NCBI GenBank assembly: GCA_023055505.1
Contig: JALIRH010000003.1
Coordinates: forward strand, 36,148,842 to 36,212,841
Length of the DNA stretch: 64,000 nucleotides
Source of the DNA: Callipepla californica brunnescens
Lineage: Eukaryota; Chordata; Aves; Galliformes; Odontophoridae
Reading direction: 5' to 3'
Made by a program: the position numbers and the translations under genes
The notes under the pieces: model-generated
Told to the model about the DNA's origin: nothing
The model's input: only the letters and a program-made list of their open reading frames with translations
Database searches by the model: none
Part shown: positions 13,601 through 22,380 of the stretch, piece by piece
Position numbering within the stretch: position 1 is the stretch's first letter
Layout of the letters: each line of letters starts with the position of its first letter

Positions 13601-15317
13601 TTCTATTCATATTTTCCTATCATTTAAGGATACTTTATAAAAACATATATACCTCTTCAAAGATGCTGGAGTATACAATTCACTTGAGACACAGCAAAGA
13701 TCCTATGGAGATTCATCCTACTTACAAATACAACATCTGGTCTACTGTACAAGCAATGATCTCAGAAATCAGGAAGAATATTGAAAAGAACCAATTTACC
13801 ATGATTGTCCTGCTGTTCCCTCCAAGAGCAGATTGCAGGAGTTTAGTCAGCACTGAGTCCCTGTACGGTATATGCAGCACTTTCTTTCCTGTTGCTACCT
13901 CAGCCAGAGCACTACAAGAAAATAAAGGTTTAGCAAAAAAAGGGTGAACAACACAAGAGTACACATAAAGATAACTTTAGGAAATAGAAGACAGCCAGAT
14001 TAGATACTGCAGTAGATGTATTATGGGAACAAAATAAACCAATTCTCATTCATACATATCCTAAATAATTGATTGTTAAGGCTTTCAGACTGAAAGAACT
14101 GCTCTGAATGGCTCAGTTCAGAGTTTCAGAGGAGCCTGGACATACAGTACACTGAGCAGTGGCCCTGTCAGGCTGCTTCACCTCTGTCACTGCCTGGAGA
14201 GCACTCACAGGGCATGGAGTCAAGAAAAATAACTAAGTAAATAGATAAATATTTTTGTTTCCATGTGCTTATTCATTAAGTACTTCTACTAACTGCTCTT
14301 CTGCAAGGAAGATCTGAATGGAGAGACAGGTTTTTTCATACATAGTAATTTGTCTTATACCTCACAGACAGGGATATAAATAAAACAATAAATAAACGAT
14401 TACCTGATGACATTCCCTAACGTGGTTAGGCTTAGATTTACACGAGTTCCTTCCTTCAATCTGTCTTTTTCAGATCTTGATGATTTTTGCCTTTCACTTC
14501 CTGCCAAATCTACCAGATTGATAACTGACTGCTTCGTGATAGCTTCATCTAGGAAAATCTGTTAAAACACAGCATCAACACAGGGAAAGATCACCAAATC
14601 AGTGCTTCAGATACTATCAAGATACAGAAAAAGATACCCTGTGCAGATTCTCAGAGTTTGTTGTTTTATTTATCAACATTGGTGCAGTCCAGAGCAGCAG
14701 TGACGAACAGCACGTGTCAAAAGTGTGGGCAGACATGGCTGGCCCAGCGACATGAGGTGAAGAAACCTGACACATACTCATCCACTTGCTCTGTAGTGGC
14801 AGAGGTAAGAAACAGTGGAAGAAGCAGTGCCGTCATGCTACCTGTTTGAACTGGATCGTGATAACCATGTGGGATCGACTGCTGGAGGAATTCATGGTGG
14901 TTGTAGCTGTTGTTCTCATCTTATTCCCTTGATCCATCAACCTCTCAATCTGTGCATAACTATCACAAGGCACCAGCTTCAAACCGTCCACATAAAAACC
15001 TTGTTGCTGGTCTTCCCTAATCTTCAGCCCTCCAGGCTTCCTGGTCTTAGACAGTAAGTCTATTACCTGGGGAGAGAGATTTACAGTTAAAATATTCTAC
15101 TAAAATAAGAAAGCATTACTCTTAGTAAAGATAGAATAGTTAAAAAAAAAAAAAAATAGAGGCCACAGCTGACCACCTGATAGCTCTTCTAGCTTTACCA
15201 TGTCTAGTAACTCATTCCCATAAATTTCCACTTTGCAGGAAAATTTAATCTATATAGAGAGTTCATATCTGCAGGCTTAAGATGTCCACAACATTATTTA
15301 GTTAGTTGTTATGAAAA

Positions 15318-15359
<42 letters not shown>

Positions 15360-18300
15360 TACTCTGTAAGCTGCCAAAATGAATTGTTTTCCTGTGTATT
15401 CACTTTTTCCCTCTTGCTCTTGTCTACTGCATCAAATTTCACTGAAAGTGGCCACATGTCCCAAAACTAATGAGGAGAATGGTTCAGGAGAAAGGATTCA
15501 CAAACAAGTGGCAAAAATGCATAACCCTTAGAAGGAAAGCTAAAAATGCAATCCTCTGAGACATACACCATCTTCAAAACAACCTCCTTCCCAACACGTT
15601 ATCCATTTGCAACTACTAACTCCCAGTTAGTAGTTGCAGTTATCTTGCCAGTACAAGATAACACAAAGAGGAAAATAATGTAAATAAAAATCTTCTCTCT
15701 TTAATCACTTTTTTTTTTTTCTTAAAAGAAGCCAAATACTTAAAGGAGAAAAGCACTGGTGTGCAAAGCTGCCAGGGCTGCTGCTGGCAGGGGGCTATTG
15801 AGGCCACCTGCACAAACCACTGCTGGCTTTGCTGCACGGGTCCCTCTTGAACTGACACTGCATGGAGGAATGTCCCCCCTGCTCTTGCAACAGACAGCTG
15901 TATCAGGAGCCCAGTTTTGGTCTGAGATATCCCCAGTGTAACTCTCAACTGTCCTATTCTGACAGCTAGATAGCAACACAACATAACATAACATAACCTG
16001 AGAAGACCTTTGCTACCAGACCCTCATGTAGCTCGTTCAGCAATAAAACGCTGCTGGGCCTAGATACCGCCCACATCCATGAGTCAATATGCTCAGTAGG
16101 ATCATGTAGGCAGAACAAAAGACTTGTTTTCTGATCACAATATGCAGAAAATACATAAATGCACATGAAAAACTGTGATTTGTTAGTACTGAAACAAAGC
16201 GAAATCATTACCTGTTCATTATATATTTCCAGCATGCTGAAAGTAATCTGTAAGGATAAGAAGTAACAAAAAGGTAAAATGCATTTGAAAAAAATCCTTG
16301 GAATGGAGTATCATCCCATTGTAAAAATAACAAAGGTTATCTGGATCAAAACCTCCCTTCATCCCAACCCGTTATGTCATTTTAACTGAATCAGTTATTT
16401 ATCAGACACATCACATTTCATCACAACTCTGCTTACTTTTCAGCATTTCTGTAATTTATCTTTGCATATATAATTCTCATTGCTTAGATAGGCTCTATCA
16501 CAAGATGCATTTCAATAAATATTATTAAGCATCTAGATAGCACCTGTAGAAAAGACAAGAAGAACTATTAGGTTGTAGGGAGTTTCTAGAGAGAGTCTAG
16601 CAGAAGGCCAGAAAGATGATGAAGGGCCTGGAGCATTGCCCTTACGAGGAAAGGCTGAAAGACCTAGCACTGGTCAGCCCTGAGAAAACTGAGGAGATCT
16701 TATCAGTGCTTACAAATATCTAAAGAGCATATGCAAAGCAGACAGGGCCAAGCTCTTTTCAGTGGTGCCCAGCGACAGAACAAGGGGCAATGGGCACAAA
16801 CTGGAACACGGGAAGTTCCATTCAAACAGGAGGAAGAACTTCACTTTCAGGGTGGCAGAGCACTGGAACAGGCTGCCCAGAGAGACTGTGGAATCTCCTT
16901 CTCTGGAAGATACTCAAGACCCACCTGGATGCCTTCCTGTACAACCTACTGTAAGGAACTGCTTTAGCAGGGTGGTTGGACTTTGACTTGGTGATCTCCA
17001 AAGGTCCCTCCAACCCCTATGATTCTGTGAACTTTTCATTCAACATCTAGATAGGATCCACTAAAGTTTGTGCAGTAATTTCTATCACATAGTCACTGTT
17101 TCTAATTTTACTAGTCTGAATGTAAAGTCTTTAGAGTACAATCTGGAAAGATCTTGGAAATAAATGACAATTTGTGCTAATCTCACCTGGTACTGCTTGT
17201 TCTTTTCCTGACTCTGGATTGCTCTGAAGAGCTCTTCACACACACTGGGAACCAGCCCTCTGTTTGCACCGTACCCAATCATGGAGTAGCTCTTCCCTGA
17301 GCCAGTCTGGCCATATGCTAGGAGAGTTGCATTATAACCCTGCCAGGCACTCTGCAGCACTCCCTGGCCAAGATCACAAAAGACTTCTCTCTAAAAAGTG
17401 ACCAAATACATCATCATCAAAGAAGAACTGGCAAATACATACAAAAGTGCTGCTATCTAGGAGGTTCCCCACTAACAGCTGAAACAAATGGTCAGGATTT
17501 ACAGACATGAGAATACAGTTCCAGGATAAAAGAAATGTAATTAAAATGTAGACAATACTTCAAACCAGTGATCAGAGTGATGGCAATCAGTTGCAATCAT
17601 AAATTCAGAGAATATCCCTAGTTAGTTGGAAAGGACCATCACATTCAACTCCTGTCTCCACGCAGGACCACCTGAAATGCAAACACGATGTCTGCCCTGG
17701 GCAGCCCATTCCATGCCCACTGCCTTTGGTGCAGAACCTGTCCATAGCCCCAATTGCCCCCCCCGACACAGCTCCTTATCATTCCCTCAGCTCTGCCCCT
17801 CCACTCCCTATGAGAGCTGCAGCCGCCATCAGGCCTCCCCATAGCTCCTCTGCTCCGCACTGAGCACACCCAGGGACCTCAGCCGCTCCTCACACACCTT
17901 GCCCCACAGACTCCTCACCATCCTCATAGCCCTCCTTTGGTTGCTCTCTGATAGTTTTGTATCTTTTCATTTGTGGTACCCAAACCCGCACACAGTGCTC
18001 AGCTGGAATGTTAATCACAAAGAAAATCAAGAAAACACAATAGCAAAGATAAATAGCCAGTTTACAATTGTGTAAAAAGAAACTACTGTTAGTTGGCTCT
18101 TTGAATAACACCTTACCTGTCCTGCGTAACTGTTAGACCCTGCTGGGATGAGCATACCATTCTCATCCTTCAGAAAGCCACTGTGAGACCAGTACGCCAG
18201 GTCAAATGTGAAGGTTTTCACGTGCCCTGGGTTCCTAGGATCATAGATGCTTGTACTGTTGGAGTCCATAGAAATCACACACCTACTTCCTGCATCCTTC

Positions 18301-20828
18301 TCTCTCTGTATCAAAATCACAATGGCCATGTCAAAATACAAGCAGTCATAGTCATCCTCTAAAAAGTCATGTTTTAGTCTGGATTTAGACCAAGTTCAGT
18401 AGCAACATACAGTGCACAAAAAGCTTGTGGAGTACAGCTGCCCCTGAGCCATGTGAGGCTACTACAGGCAGCCAAGGAGTGAGGCCTTAAGGAGCTAACA
18501 CTCAGCAGTCCTAGCCTGCATTTTTCCTTCTTCCTCACGTTGCATCCACACAGCACAGTACATTGGAAGACATTTTATTACAGAGATAGCTTCGATTCAG
18601 GAGAAACCACAACACAACTATCTCCAAGAACATCAGGGATTCATTATCGTGATTAATTCTGTAAAAACCACATTCGGTTCAGAAACTGAATACAAGCAAA
18701 AGAGGGGCATCATCTTATTACCTGAAATCCCACTATTTGATATTATTTTCAGCTTGATCTGGACTAGTACATTACAAATACTGCCTAATGACTCAGGAGA
18801 AACTGTTTGATTCTGCCCGTAGCCTTTTTTTCCTCCCAAAAGAGGGAACAAAGTCTGTAAATTCCAACTAAGCTACTTACTAGTTACTTGGGAACTGAAG
18901 AAATAGCAGCAAGATGATGTATTCACACTGACAACCCTGAGAGCAGCTTTCTATGAGAGACTTCTGATGGACTGAACTACATAGGCCTCATTTGCACATT
19001 GGGCATGAACGAATAAACTAAGTCAACATGAATCAGTTAATGCTTTAATCACAAAGAGGTTGTCAGAAGTAAAAGAGGTTTGCTTTAATTATCCTTCATG
19101 TTGTAACTTGAACTGAATACTTTCACCAACCTATGATAAACATTTAATGACAAAATACTCTCATACTTTTGTCAATTATCTGAGATAACTCAGTGGAACA
19201 TCTCTACTAAATCAAGTTCTGACAAATGTTCTTCTGACAATGCCCTGTAGCTTTGTTCAAGTTCATAACCCCCCCCATGAATATCTCCGTTTTCTGAAGA
19301 CAGAATCTGCCACTGCACGTTTTTCATTCTGCTTTCAGAGAGACGAGAAGCTACAGTATCAATGAAGGCAGTATTCTACTGGAATTTATTTTGGGGTCAA
19401 GGCCCCAAGGGTACAGATGCATGCTTTAGCTTCAGCTTTCAGCAGCCTTTTTAACAGAAACCCCAGTCACTATTTTTTTAGGGGGAGAAAAACAAAGAAT
19501 GCTCAAGCAATATAATTTCCTATAGAAAAACTTTGTAATTGCTGTGTTAAGTGATAAGCAGCACAGAATAGTCCCCAGGAAATTCTGATTTTTCTTCAAT
19601 GCCTCCTGTGCTGGTTCTTAACGCTTCTCTACACCCCTAGGGCCTTCTGCATATGTCCATTGCAATGCTGTATCACAGCTTCCTTTTACATGCCCCCCCA
19701 AGCCGCCCAGAACCACAGCCATTACTTCTCTGAGATACGCTTGCAGATGTCTGCAGTTCTGCCAGATAACTAGGACTGCTCACCAACACGCACCAAGCCA
19801 CTCTGCCTTTTTAAAACTGCAGCCTCCTCCATTCCTCCTCATTGTTAAAAAAGCACTGCATACACTGGATATTCCTCCTCCTCATATAAATGAAATGATT
19901 TCTTCCACTCTTTCCTTCACATTCTGGTTGAGTCTGCACAAAATAAACCAAGTAAAATCTACTGTCTCCATTTCATTATAAACCTAACTTTATTTGCATT
20001 GTTGTCTTTATTCTGTTAGGCTAGCTCTTCATTTTCTCAGGCTATTAGAAAAAAAATCCCAAAGCTTGCTTTTGCTTCCATTTCTACGTCCTTCAAAGTT
20101 CTGAAATCTCAGAATTTGTTATTATGCCAACACTCCCATTCTTTTGGAATTCCCTGGGCAATCTGGGAGTATAAGCTCCCAAGAAATGTACACTGAATGG
20201 AAGTAACAGAATAAAAATGGAGAAATACTTTTTAACATTTAATAGGATTAAAACTCTTTTAAAATAAAAATCACTGGATCATAAGAAGCCTTTAGGAAGT
20301 TATTAAATCTCAAGCCAATTTTCTTGTACTACTATTGCTTTCTTTCTTCACCACCAAGTGAGGGTAATTCATCTGAGCTGATTATAAAATGAAAGAGGTT
20401 AAAAATTACTACAAATTATTACTAAAATTAACTCATCTCATTCCTGTATTTTCATACAAAAATACTCCCTAATTATAAAGAAGTACCTTAAAATGCTACT
20501 AATCTTAATAAGTCCGTCAATCTAATCAGGAATCCAAGCACATTATAATTTGTGCACTATGCAGAGCTAACGTTCAGGTCTGAAATCTTATTTTTTATCC
20601 ATCACAATATTAAAGTTTCATCTTATACCCATTTTCTGAGATACTCAATGCAGAATTATGCAGTGTGCATTTAAAAAATATTCCTAGAACCTCCCCTCCT
20701 CATCCCCTCTAATCATACATATATATTAATTCAAATTAAATATATATATATATCCAGAGCAAATAATTACTAACCTGACTGAAAGGTCTCACTCGAACTG
20801 CTACTTTCACACTGTCAATGTTTGGCAT
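1417..20828 (-). CDS. KIF28: Kinesin-like protein KIF28 (complete gene, 22 coding exons)
   Basis: Plus-end-type kinesin motor of the kinesin-3 group, expected to use ATP hydrolysis to move cargo along microtubules. Joining 22 exons by splice signals and phase gives 2,949 nt, i.e. 982 residues and a TAA stop, with no internal stop or frameshift. The motor spans about residues 6-350: P-loop GQTGSGKS at 108-115, switch I NSSSSRSH at 220-227, switch II DLAGSE at 253-258. An FHA domain covers about 450-540, a KIF1-like post-FHA region about 570-860, and a leucine/glutamate-rich coiled coil about 870-905. The start ATG has A at -3 and directly precedes the conserved first motor strand ([10 protein letters not shown]). 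It lies downstream of AHCTF1 on the same strand. The human orthologue is named KIF28P, but this copy looks intact. Exon 10/11 joining is the only uncertain junction. Confidence 0.93.
1850..2000 (-). CDS. KIF28: KIF28 coding exon 21 (coiled coil)
   Basis: Residues 861-910. [18 protein letters not shown] continuing through [14 protein letters not shown] is a textbook heptad coiled coil. Donor A|GTCAGT. The acceptor is unusual: a (TAAA)n microsatellite occupies the polypyrimidine position immediately upstream (2008-2036). Confidence 0.87.
2008..2036. repeat. (TTTA)n microsatellite at a splice acceptor
   Basis: About seven TTTA units, directly abutting the acceptor of KIF28 exon 21. Read on the gene strand it is (TAAA)n and fills roughly positions -8 to -36 of the intron end. 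Confidence 0.95.
2674..2780 (-). CDS. KIF28: KIF28 coding exon 20
   Basis: Residues 825-860. [20 protein letters not shown] and a short A/S-rich tail. Acceptor CTGCTGCAG, donor CTG|GTAAGT. An open frame on the opposite strand (2443-2874) overlaps it but shows no coding signal of its own. Confidence 0.88.
3179..3345 (-). CDS. KIF28: KIF28 coding exon 19
   Basis: Residues 770-824. YRVYDLP, then [20 protein letters not shown] and [11 protein letters not shown], the last strands of the C2-like region. Acceptor CTTCAG, donor G|GTACTT. Confidence 0.92.
3982..4116 (-). CDS. KIF28: KIF28 coding exon 18
   Basis: Residues 725-769. [20 protein letters not shown] then [11 protein letters not shown], a C2-like region that follows FHA in kinesin-3 proteins. 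Ends GG|GTATTG; translation continues open past the donor, but only the spliced join restores the conserved GYRVYDLP. Confidence 0.9.
4990..5264 (-). CDS. KIF28: KIF28 coding exon 17
   Basis: Residues 633-724, the largest exon of the gene. Contains [36 protein letters not shown] and an aromatic segment ending [11 protein letters not shown], resembling the KIF1 region in which a DPFW motif recurs. Donor AG|GTAACC. Confidence 0.93.
6660..6767 (-). CDS. KIF28: KIF28 coding exon 16
   Basis: Residues 597-632, phase 0/0. [14 protein letters not shown] then EITVKVTHG alternates strand-forming residues. Acceptor TTAATAG, donor CAG|GTAAGA. Confidence 0.9.
7167..7237 (-). CDS. KIF28: KIF28 coding exon 15 (helical linker)
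   Basis: Residues 573-596. [20 protein letters not shown] is a predicted amphipathic helix; equivalent segments follow the FHA domain in KIF1 proteins. Acceptor CTTGCAG, donor AAG|GTGAGA, ends phase 0. Confidence 0.9.
7511..7945 (-). mobile_element. CR1 LINE 3' fragment
   Basis: Reversed CR1 3' end: begins TCACAGAATCTTTGGGGTTGG on the plus strand and runs through the CR1 segments corresponding to 'few fewer Christian' typical text such as GGTTGGAAAGACC and CTCTGGACACTCTCCAGGG. Lies in KIF28 intron 14. 5'-truncated, as usual for CR1. Boundaries are approximate. Confidence 0.88.
8818..8962 (-). CDS. KIF28: KIF28 coding exon 14 (end of FHA)
   Basis: Residues 525-572. [17 protein letters not shown] matches the final FHA strands of kinesin-3 proteins (typically RVILG..H.F), followed by an acidic, aromatic-rich linker ([16 protein letters not shown]). 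Donor G|GTGAGT. Confidence 0.93.
9517..9640 (-). CDS. KIF28: KIF28 coding exon 13 (FHA domain)
   Basis: Residues 483-524, with [16 protein letters not shown] reading as the FHA strands and the asparagine-containing loop (VNG). Acceptor CTTTCAG, donor TCG|GTGAGT, ends phase 0. Confidence 0.93.
10019..10073 (-). CDS. KIF28: KIF28 coding exon 12 (FHA domain)
   Basis: Residues 465-483, [18 protein letters not shown], the first FHA strand and loop. The acceptor tract is strong (T-rich then CTAAG); donor GG|GTAAGT. Phase 1-in, 2-out. Confidence 0.92.
10908..10998 (-). CDS. KIF28: KIF28 coding exon 11 (pre-FHA)
   Basis: Residues 435-464. Contains [14 protein letters not shown], equivalent to the LVNLNEDP motif that opens the FHA region of KIF1-type kinesins, then VLKHFIQDG. 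Acceptor TTGCTCAG, donor G|GTAAAT. Confidence 0.93.
11185..11300 (-). CDS. KIF28: KIF28 coding exon 10 (coiled coil; 3' end uncertain)
   Basis: Residues 396-434, a glutamate/arginine-rich helix ([25 protein letters not shown]). This exon is unusually GC- and CpG-rich for the gene. The lower boundary is uncertain: the position that best fits family alignment (after MTQ) is CAG followed by GCCAGT, which would be a GC donor. An in-frame GT alternative (GCA|GTGGGC) would extend the exon to 11170 and add five residues. Confidence 0.8.
12249..12391 (-). CDS. KIF28: KIF28 coding exon 9 (neck)
   Basis: Residues 348-395. Begins [14 protein letters not shown], the kinesin neck-linker region following RYAER, then a helical stretch ([17 protein letters not shown]). 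Phases 2-in and 1-out fit both neighbours. Acceptor AAAAG|G has a weak tract; donor C|GTATGT. Confidence 0.9.
13123..13190 (-). CDS. KIF28: KIF28 coding exon 8 (end of motor core)
   Basis: Residues 326-348. Encodes [20 protein letters not shown], the conserved final alpha helix of kinesin motors. Acceptor TTGCAG, donor AG|GTGCAC. Confidence 0.94.
13800..13911 (-). CDS. KIF28: KIF28 coding exon 7 (motor, alpha-4/alpha-5)
   Basis: Residues 288-325. Encodes [10 protein letters not shown] followed by [19 protein letters not shown], the canonical kinesin YRDSKLTRLL-type element. The first base completes a serine codon from exon 6; ends in phase 0 after ATG. Confidence 0.95.
14404..14558 (-). CDS. 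KIF28: KIF28 coding exon 6 (switch II)
   Basis: Residues 237-288, starts phase 0 and ends after two bases of a codon (AG|GTAATC). Contains [12 protein letters not shown] (switch II) and the microtubule-facing [12 protein letters not shown] helix. Confidence 0.95.
14842..15066 (-). CDS. KIF28: KIF28 coding exon 5 (switch I)
   Basis: Residues 162-236, phase 0/0, acceptor CTCCCCAG, donor CAG|GTAGCA. Contains [16 protein letters not shown] and the switch I segment NSSSSRSH followed by MVITIQF, all typical of active kinesins. Confidence 0.95.
15321..15356 (+). repeat. Poly(A) tract (about 36 nt)
   Basis: Uninterrupted A run on the plus strand in KIF28 intron 4. No retroposed gene body was recognised upstream of it. 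Such long mononucleotide runs are length-unstable and may be mis-sized in an assembly. Confidence 0.95.
16212..16247 (-). CDS. KIF28: KIF28 coding exon 4 (36-nt microexon)
   Basis: Twelve residues (150-161), [12 protein letters not shown], matching the invariant kinesin strand that normally reads FSMLEIYNE. Phase 0 at both ends, donor CAG|GTAATG. Skipping would keep the frame but remove a core beta strand of the motor. Confidence 0.93.
16565..17031 (+). mobile_element. CR1 LINE 3' fragment
   Basis: Plus-strand CR1: GGCCTGGAGCATTGCCCTTACGAGG, AGGAGGAAGAACTTCACTTTC and GGCTGCCCAGAGAGACTGTGG are in order, ending in the CR1-type tail CCCCTATGATTCTGTGA. Antisense to KIF28, in intron 3. Confidence 0.92.
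17187..17390 (-). CDS. KIF28: KIF28 coding exon 3 (P-loop)
   Basis: Residues 82-149, phase 0/0. Carries [17 protein letters not shown] with the Walker A lysine intact (K114), followed by [12 protein letters not shown]. The upstream AG is preceded by CACTTTTT and the donor is CAG|GTGAGA. Confidence 0.95.
17600..18007 (-). mobile_element. CR1 LINE 3' fragment (divergent subfamily)
   Basis: Reversed CR1-like sequence (AGTTGGAAAGGACC, CTGGGCAGCCCATTCCA, CCACACAGTGCTCAGCTGG-like end). More diverged than the neighbouring copy and tail-to-tail with it across KIF28 exon 3. Sense to KIF28, in intron 2, ending about 110 bp from exon 2. Confidence 0.8.
18117..18305 (-). CDS. KIF28: KIF28 coding exon 2 (motor domain)
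   Basis: Residues 19-81, phase 0 at both ends, AG acceptor after GATACAG and donor CAG|GTAAGG. Contains the typical motor sequence CVISMDSN and [11 protein letters not shown], the kinesin-3-like strand leading to the alpha-1 region. Intron 1 upstream is 2.47 kb. Confidence 0.92.
18306..20774 (-). other. KIF28 intron 1, nothing recognised
   Basis: AT-rich 2.47-kb intron. I saw no exon with a phase-compatible frame and no CR1 or mariner piece. A (TA)n stretch lies close to its 5' end (about 20737-20753). Confidence 0.6.
20737..20753. repeat. (TA)n dinucleotide stretch
   Basis: Short TA repeat just inside KIF28 intron 1, about 22 nt downstream (gene sense) of the exon 1 donor. Confidence 0.9.
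20775..20828 (-). CDS. KIF28: KIF28 coding exon 1 (start codon, first motor strand)
   Basis: Encodes residues 1-18, [18 protein letters not shown], the canonical beginning of a kinesin motor. The donor is CAG|GTTAGT, phase 0. The ATG at 20826-20828 has a purine at -3. Two upstream ATGs lie at 20848-20850 and 20840-20842, both out of frame. The 5' UTR boundary and any upstream non-coding exon are not visible. Confidence 0.9.
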
Positions 20829-22187
20829 TTTTAAAGCAGCATTCAGTCATGAATACTTCCAAGAAGAAAAATATTAAAGTGCAGGCAGCTACTTCTCTAG
20901 AATGTCCTGTTATGAGACAGAAAAGTCATGGCTCCCCAAAAAAATTTTTTTTACAAGCTTAGTCTATTATTAATACACTCATTCATTATGTACAAGGTGT
21001 TAGTTAACCAATAAATTATTTCTTAAAGTAACTGTAGTAGTTTTTACTAATCGAAAAGTTTAATGTCAGGTTCCACCATTTTGTAGTCTTCCAAATTGCA
21101 TCCATATATAAATTAACATACATAAAAATAATCCATTGTCTAAAAGACTGCACATCAAAATAGTACTTCCATGTCTACTTTTAAAAGAATAGTTTTTTTC
21201 ATCTATTCTTACAAACTGAAACCTTATAGAGACATTCACTCTGTAGCCCAAAGTTGATAAGGAGATCATTATTCAAAAATATGGTTCGTAATTTCTGTAC
21301 ATTTTTGTACCTTCAGTGTTGTGATATGCAGGCTTCAAATACTGCAAAATGTTTAGACAGTAACTATTTCAAGTATAGTTGCTTTTGTATTAGTCTTATG
21401 AAATTTTTTTGAAATTTGTGCCAAAATTGTATGGGCAACATCCCTCTCCATTTGATATGCTATTGTAAGCATCAACTCTTCTATACGGTTTTTTTGCTGA
21501 CAACAAATTGTGAAAAACAGCAAAACATCTGAGATGTGATCTGGTTTTATAAACGTAAGAGCAGCTTTCCCAAACTTTAAGACAAATACAAAAAAAATAT
21601 TGCACAGCGTAAAATACAATTGTTTACATTTTGACTTCAGTACAGTACAACTTAACCATGAACATAAGGAATTAACATTTTGTATTGGGGAACCCAATCA
21701 TTTGTTCAAGAAGGTCAAACATCATCTATAAAATTCAAACTAGTATGTTTTAAATGTTTACTTGGTACAATAGTTCTAAACAAACCTTTTAAAACTTTTG
21801 GCCTCACTTTTGAGCAACACCAACTCTTGTAAACCAACATTAAAATTTCTGAACAGTACAGGCTATTTAACCCACTATTCCCTCAAAAATCTATCAGACA
21901 GTAAGCATATTGTGAAGTATACATTTTTATTTAACATTCCTAAAATAGGTTGTATTTACATATTATATAAATGTATGAAGTCTTAATATAAAATAGAAAA
22001 CTGCATTGACTGAGGAAATCATACTCCATATGGAGTTACTTATTGAAGACCATTTGTTTATGAAATTTTACAATAATTTATATAAATTATCTCTTCCAAA
22101 TTAGATGGTTATTTTTTTCTTTTTACTAATCCACACAATTTTGATGACTTTACAAACAGTGGTGTACATTACAAACTTAAAAAACAG
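20829..22187 (-). other. AHCTF1 3' UTR plus KIF28 5' flank
   Basis: AT-rich 1.36-kb interval between the ELYS stop codon and the KIF28 start codon, both genes reading leftwards. It should hold the ELYS 3' UTR and at least part of the KIF28 promoter. No CpG island or TATA element in a convincing position was seen. Two short upstream ATGs precede KIF28. Confidence 0.6.
21927..21932 (-). terminator. AHCTF1: Candidate AHCTF1 proximal poly(A) signal AATAAA
   Basis: Exact AATAAA on the gene strand about 255 nt past the ELYS stop. A distal alternative ATTAAA sits at 21059-21064; using it would bring the ELYS 3' end to within about 200-250 nt of the KIF28 start codon. Confidence 0.4.
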
Positions 22188-22380
22188 TTACAGCATCTTC
22201 CGGCGCACAACTGGCTTTGGAAAATTAGAGAGTCTCTTTTTGTTCTTTTGAACAGTCTTCTCTGTTGCATCTGCTGTTTCTTTTTGTTTGCTTTTCATTT
22301 CAGCCACTGGACTTCCAAAAGGAGAAATGAACTTTATTTCCACCGGTGGAGGTGACCAAGAATCTTCTTTTCTTGTGGTT
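22188..22380 (-). CDS. AHCTF1: AHCTF1 last coding exon ah (stop codon)
   Basis: Sixty-four codons: [32 protein letters not shown] and the basic end [12 protein letters not shown] followed by TAA at 22188-22190. The WSPPP.EI..ISP element and RRKML end match ELYS. Continues into the 3' UTR. Confidence 0.95.
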
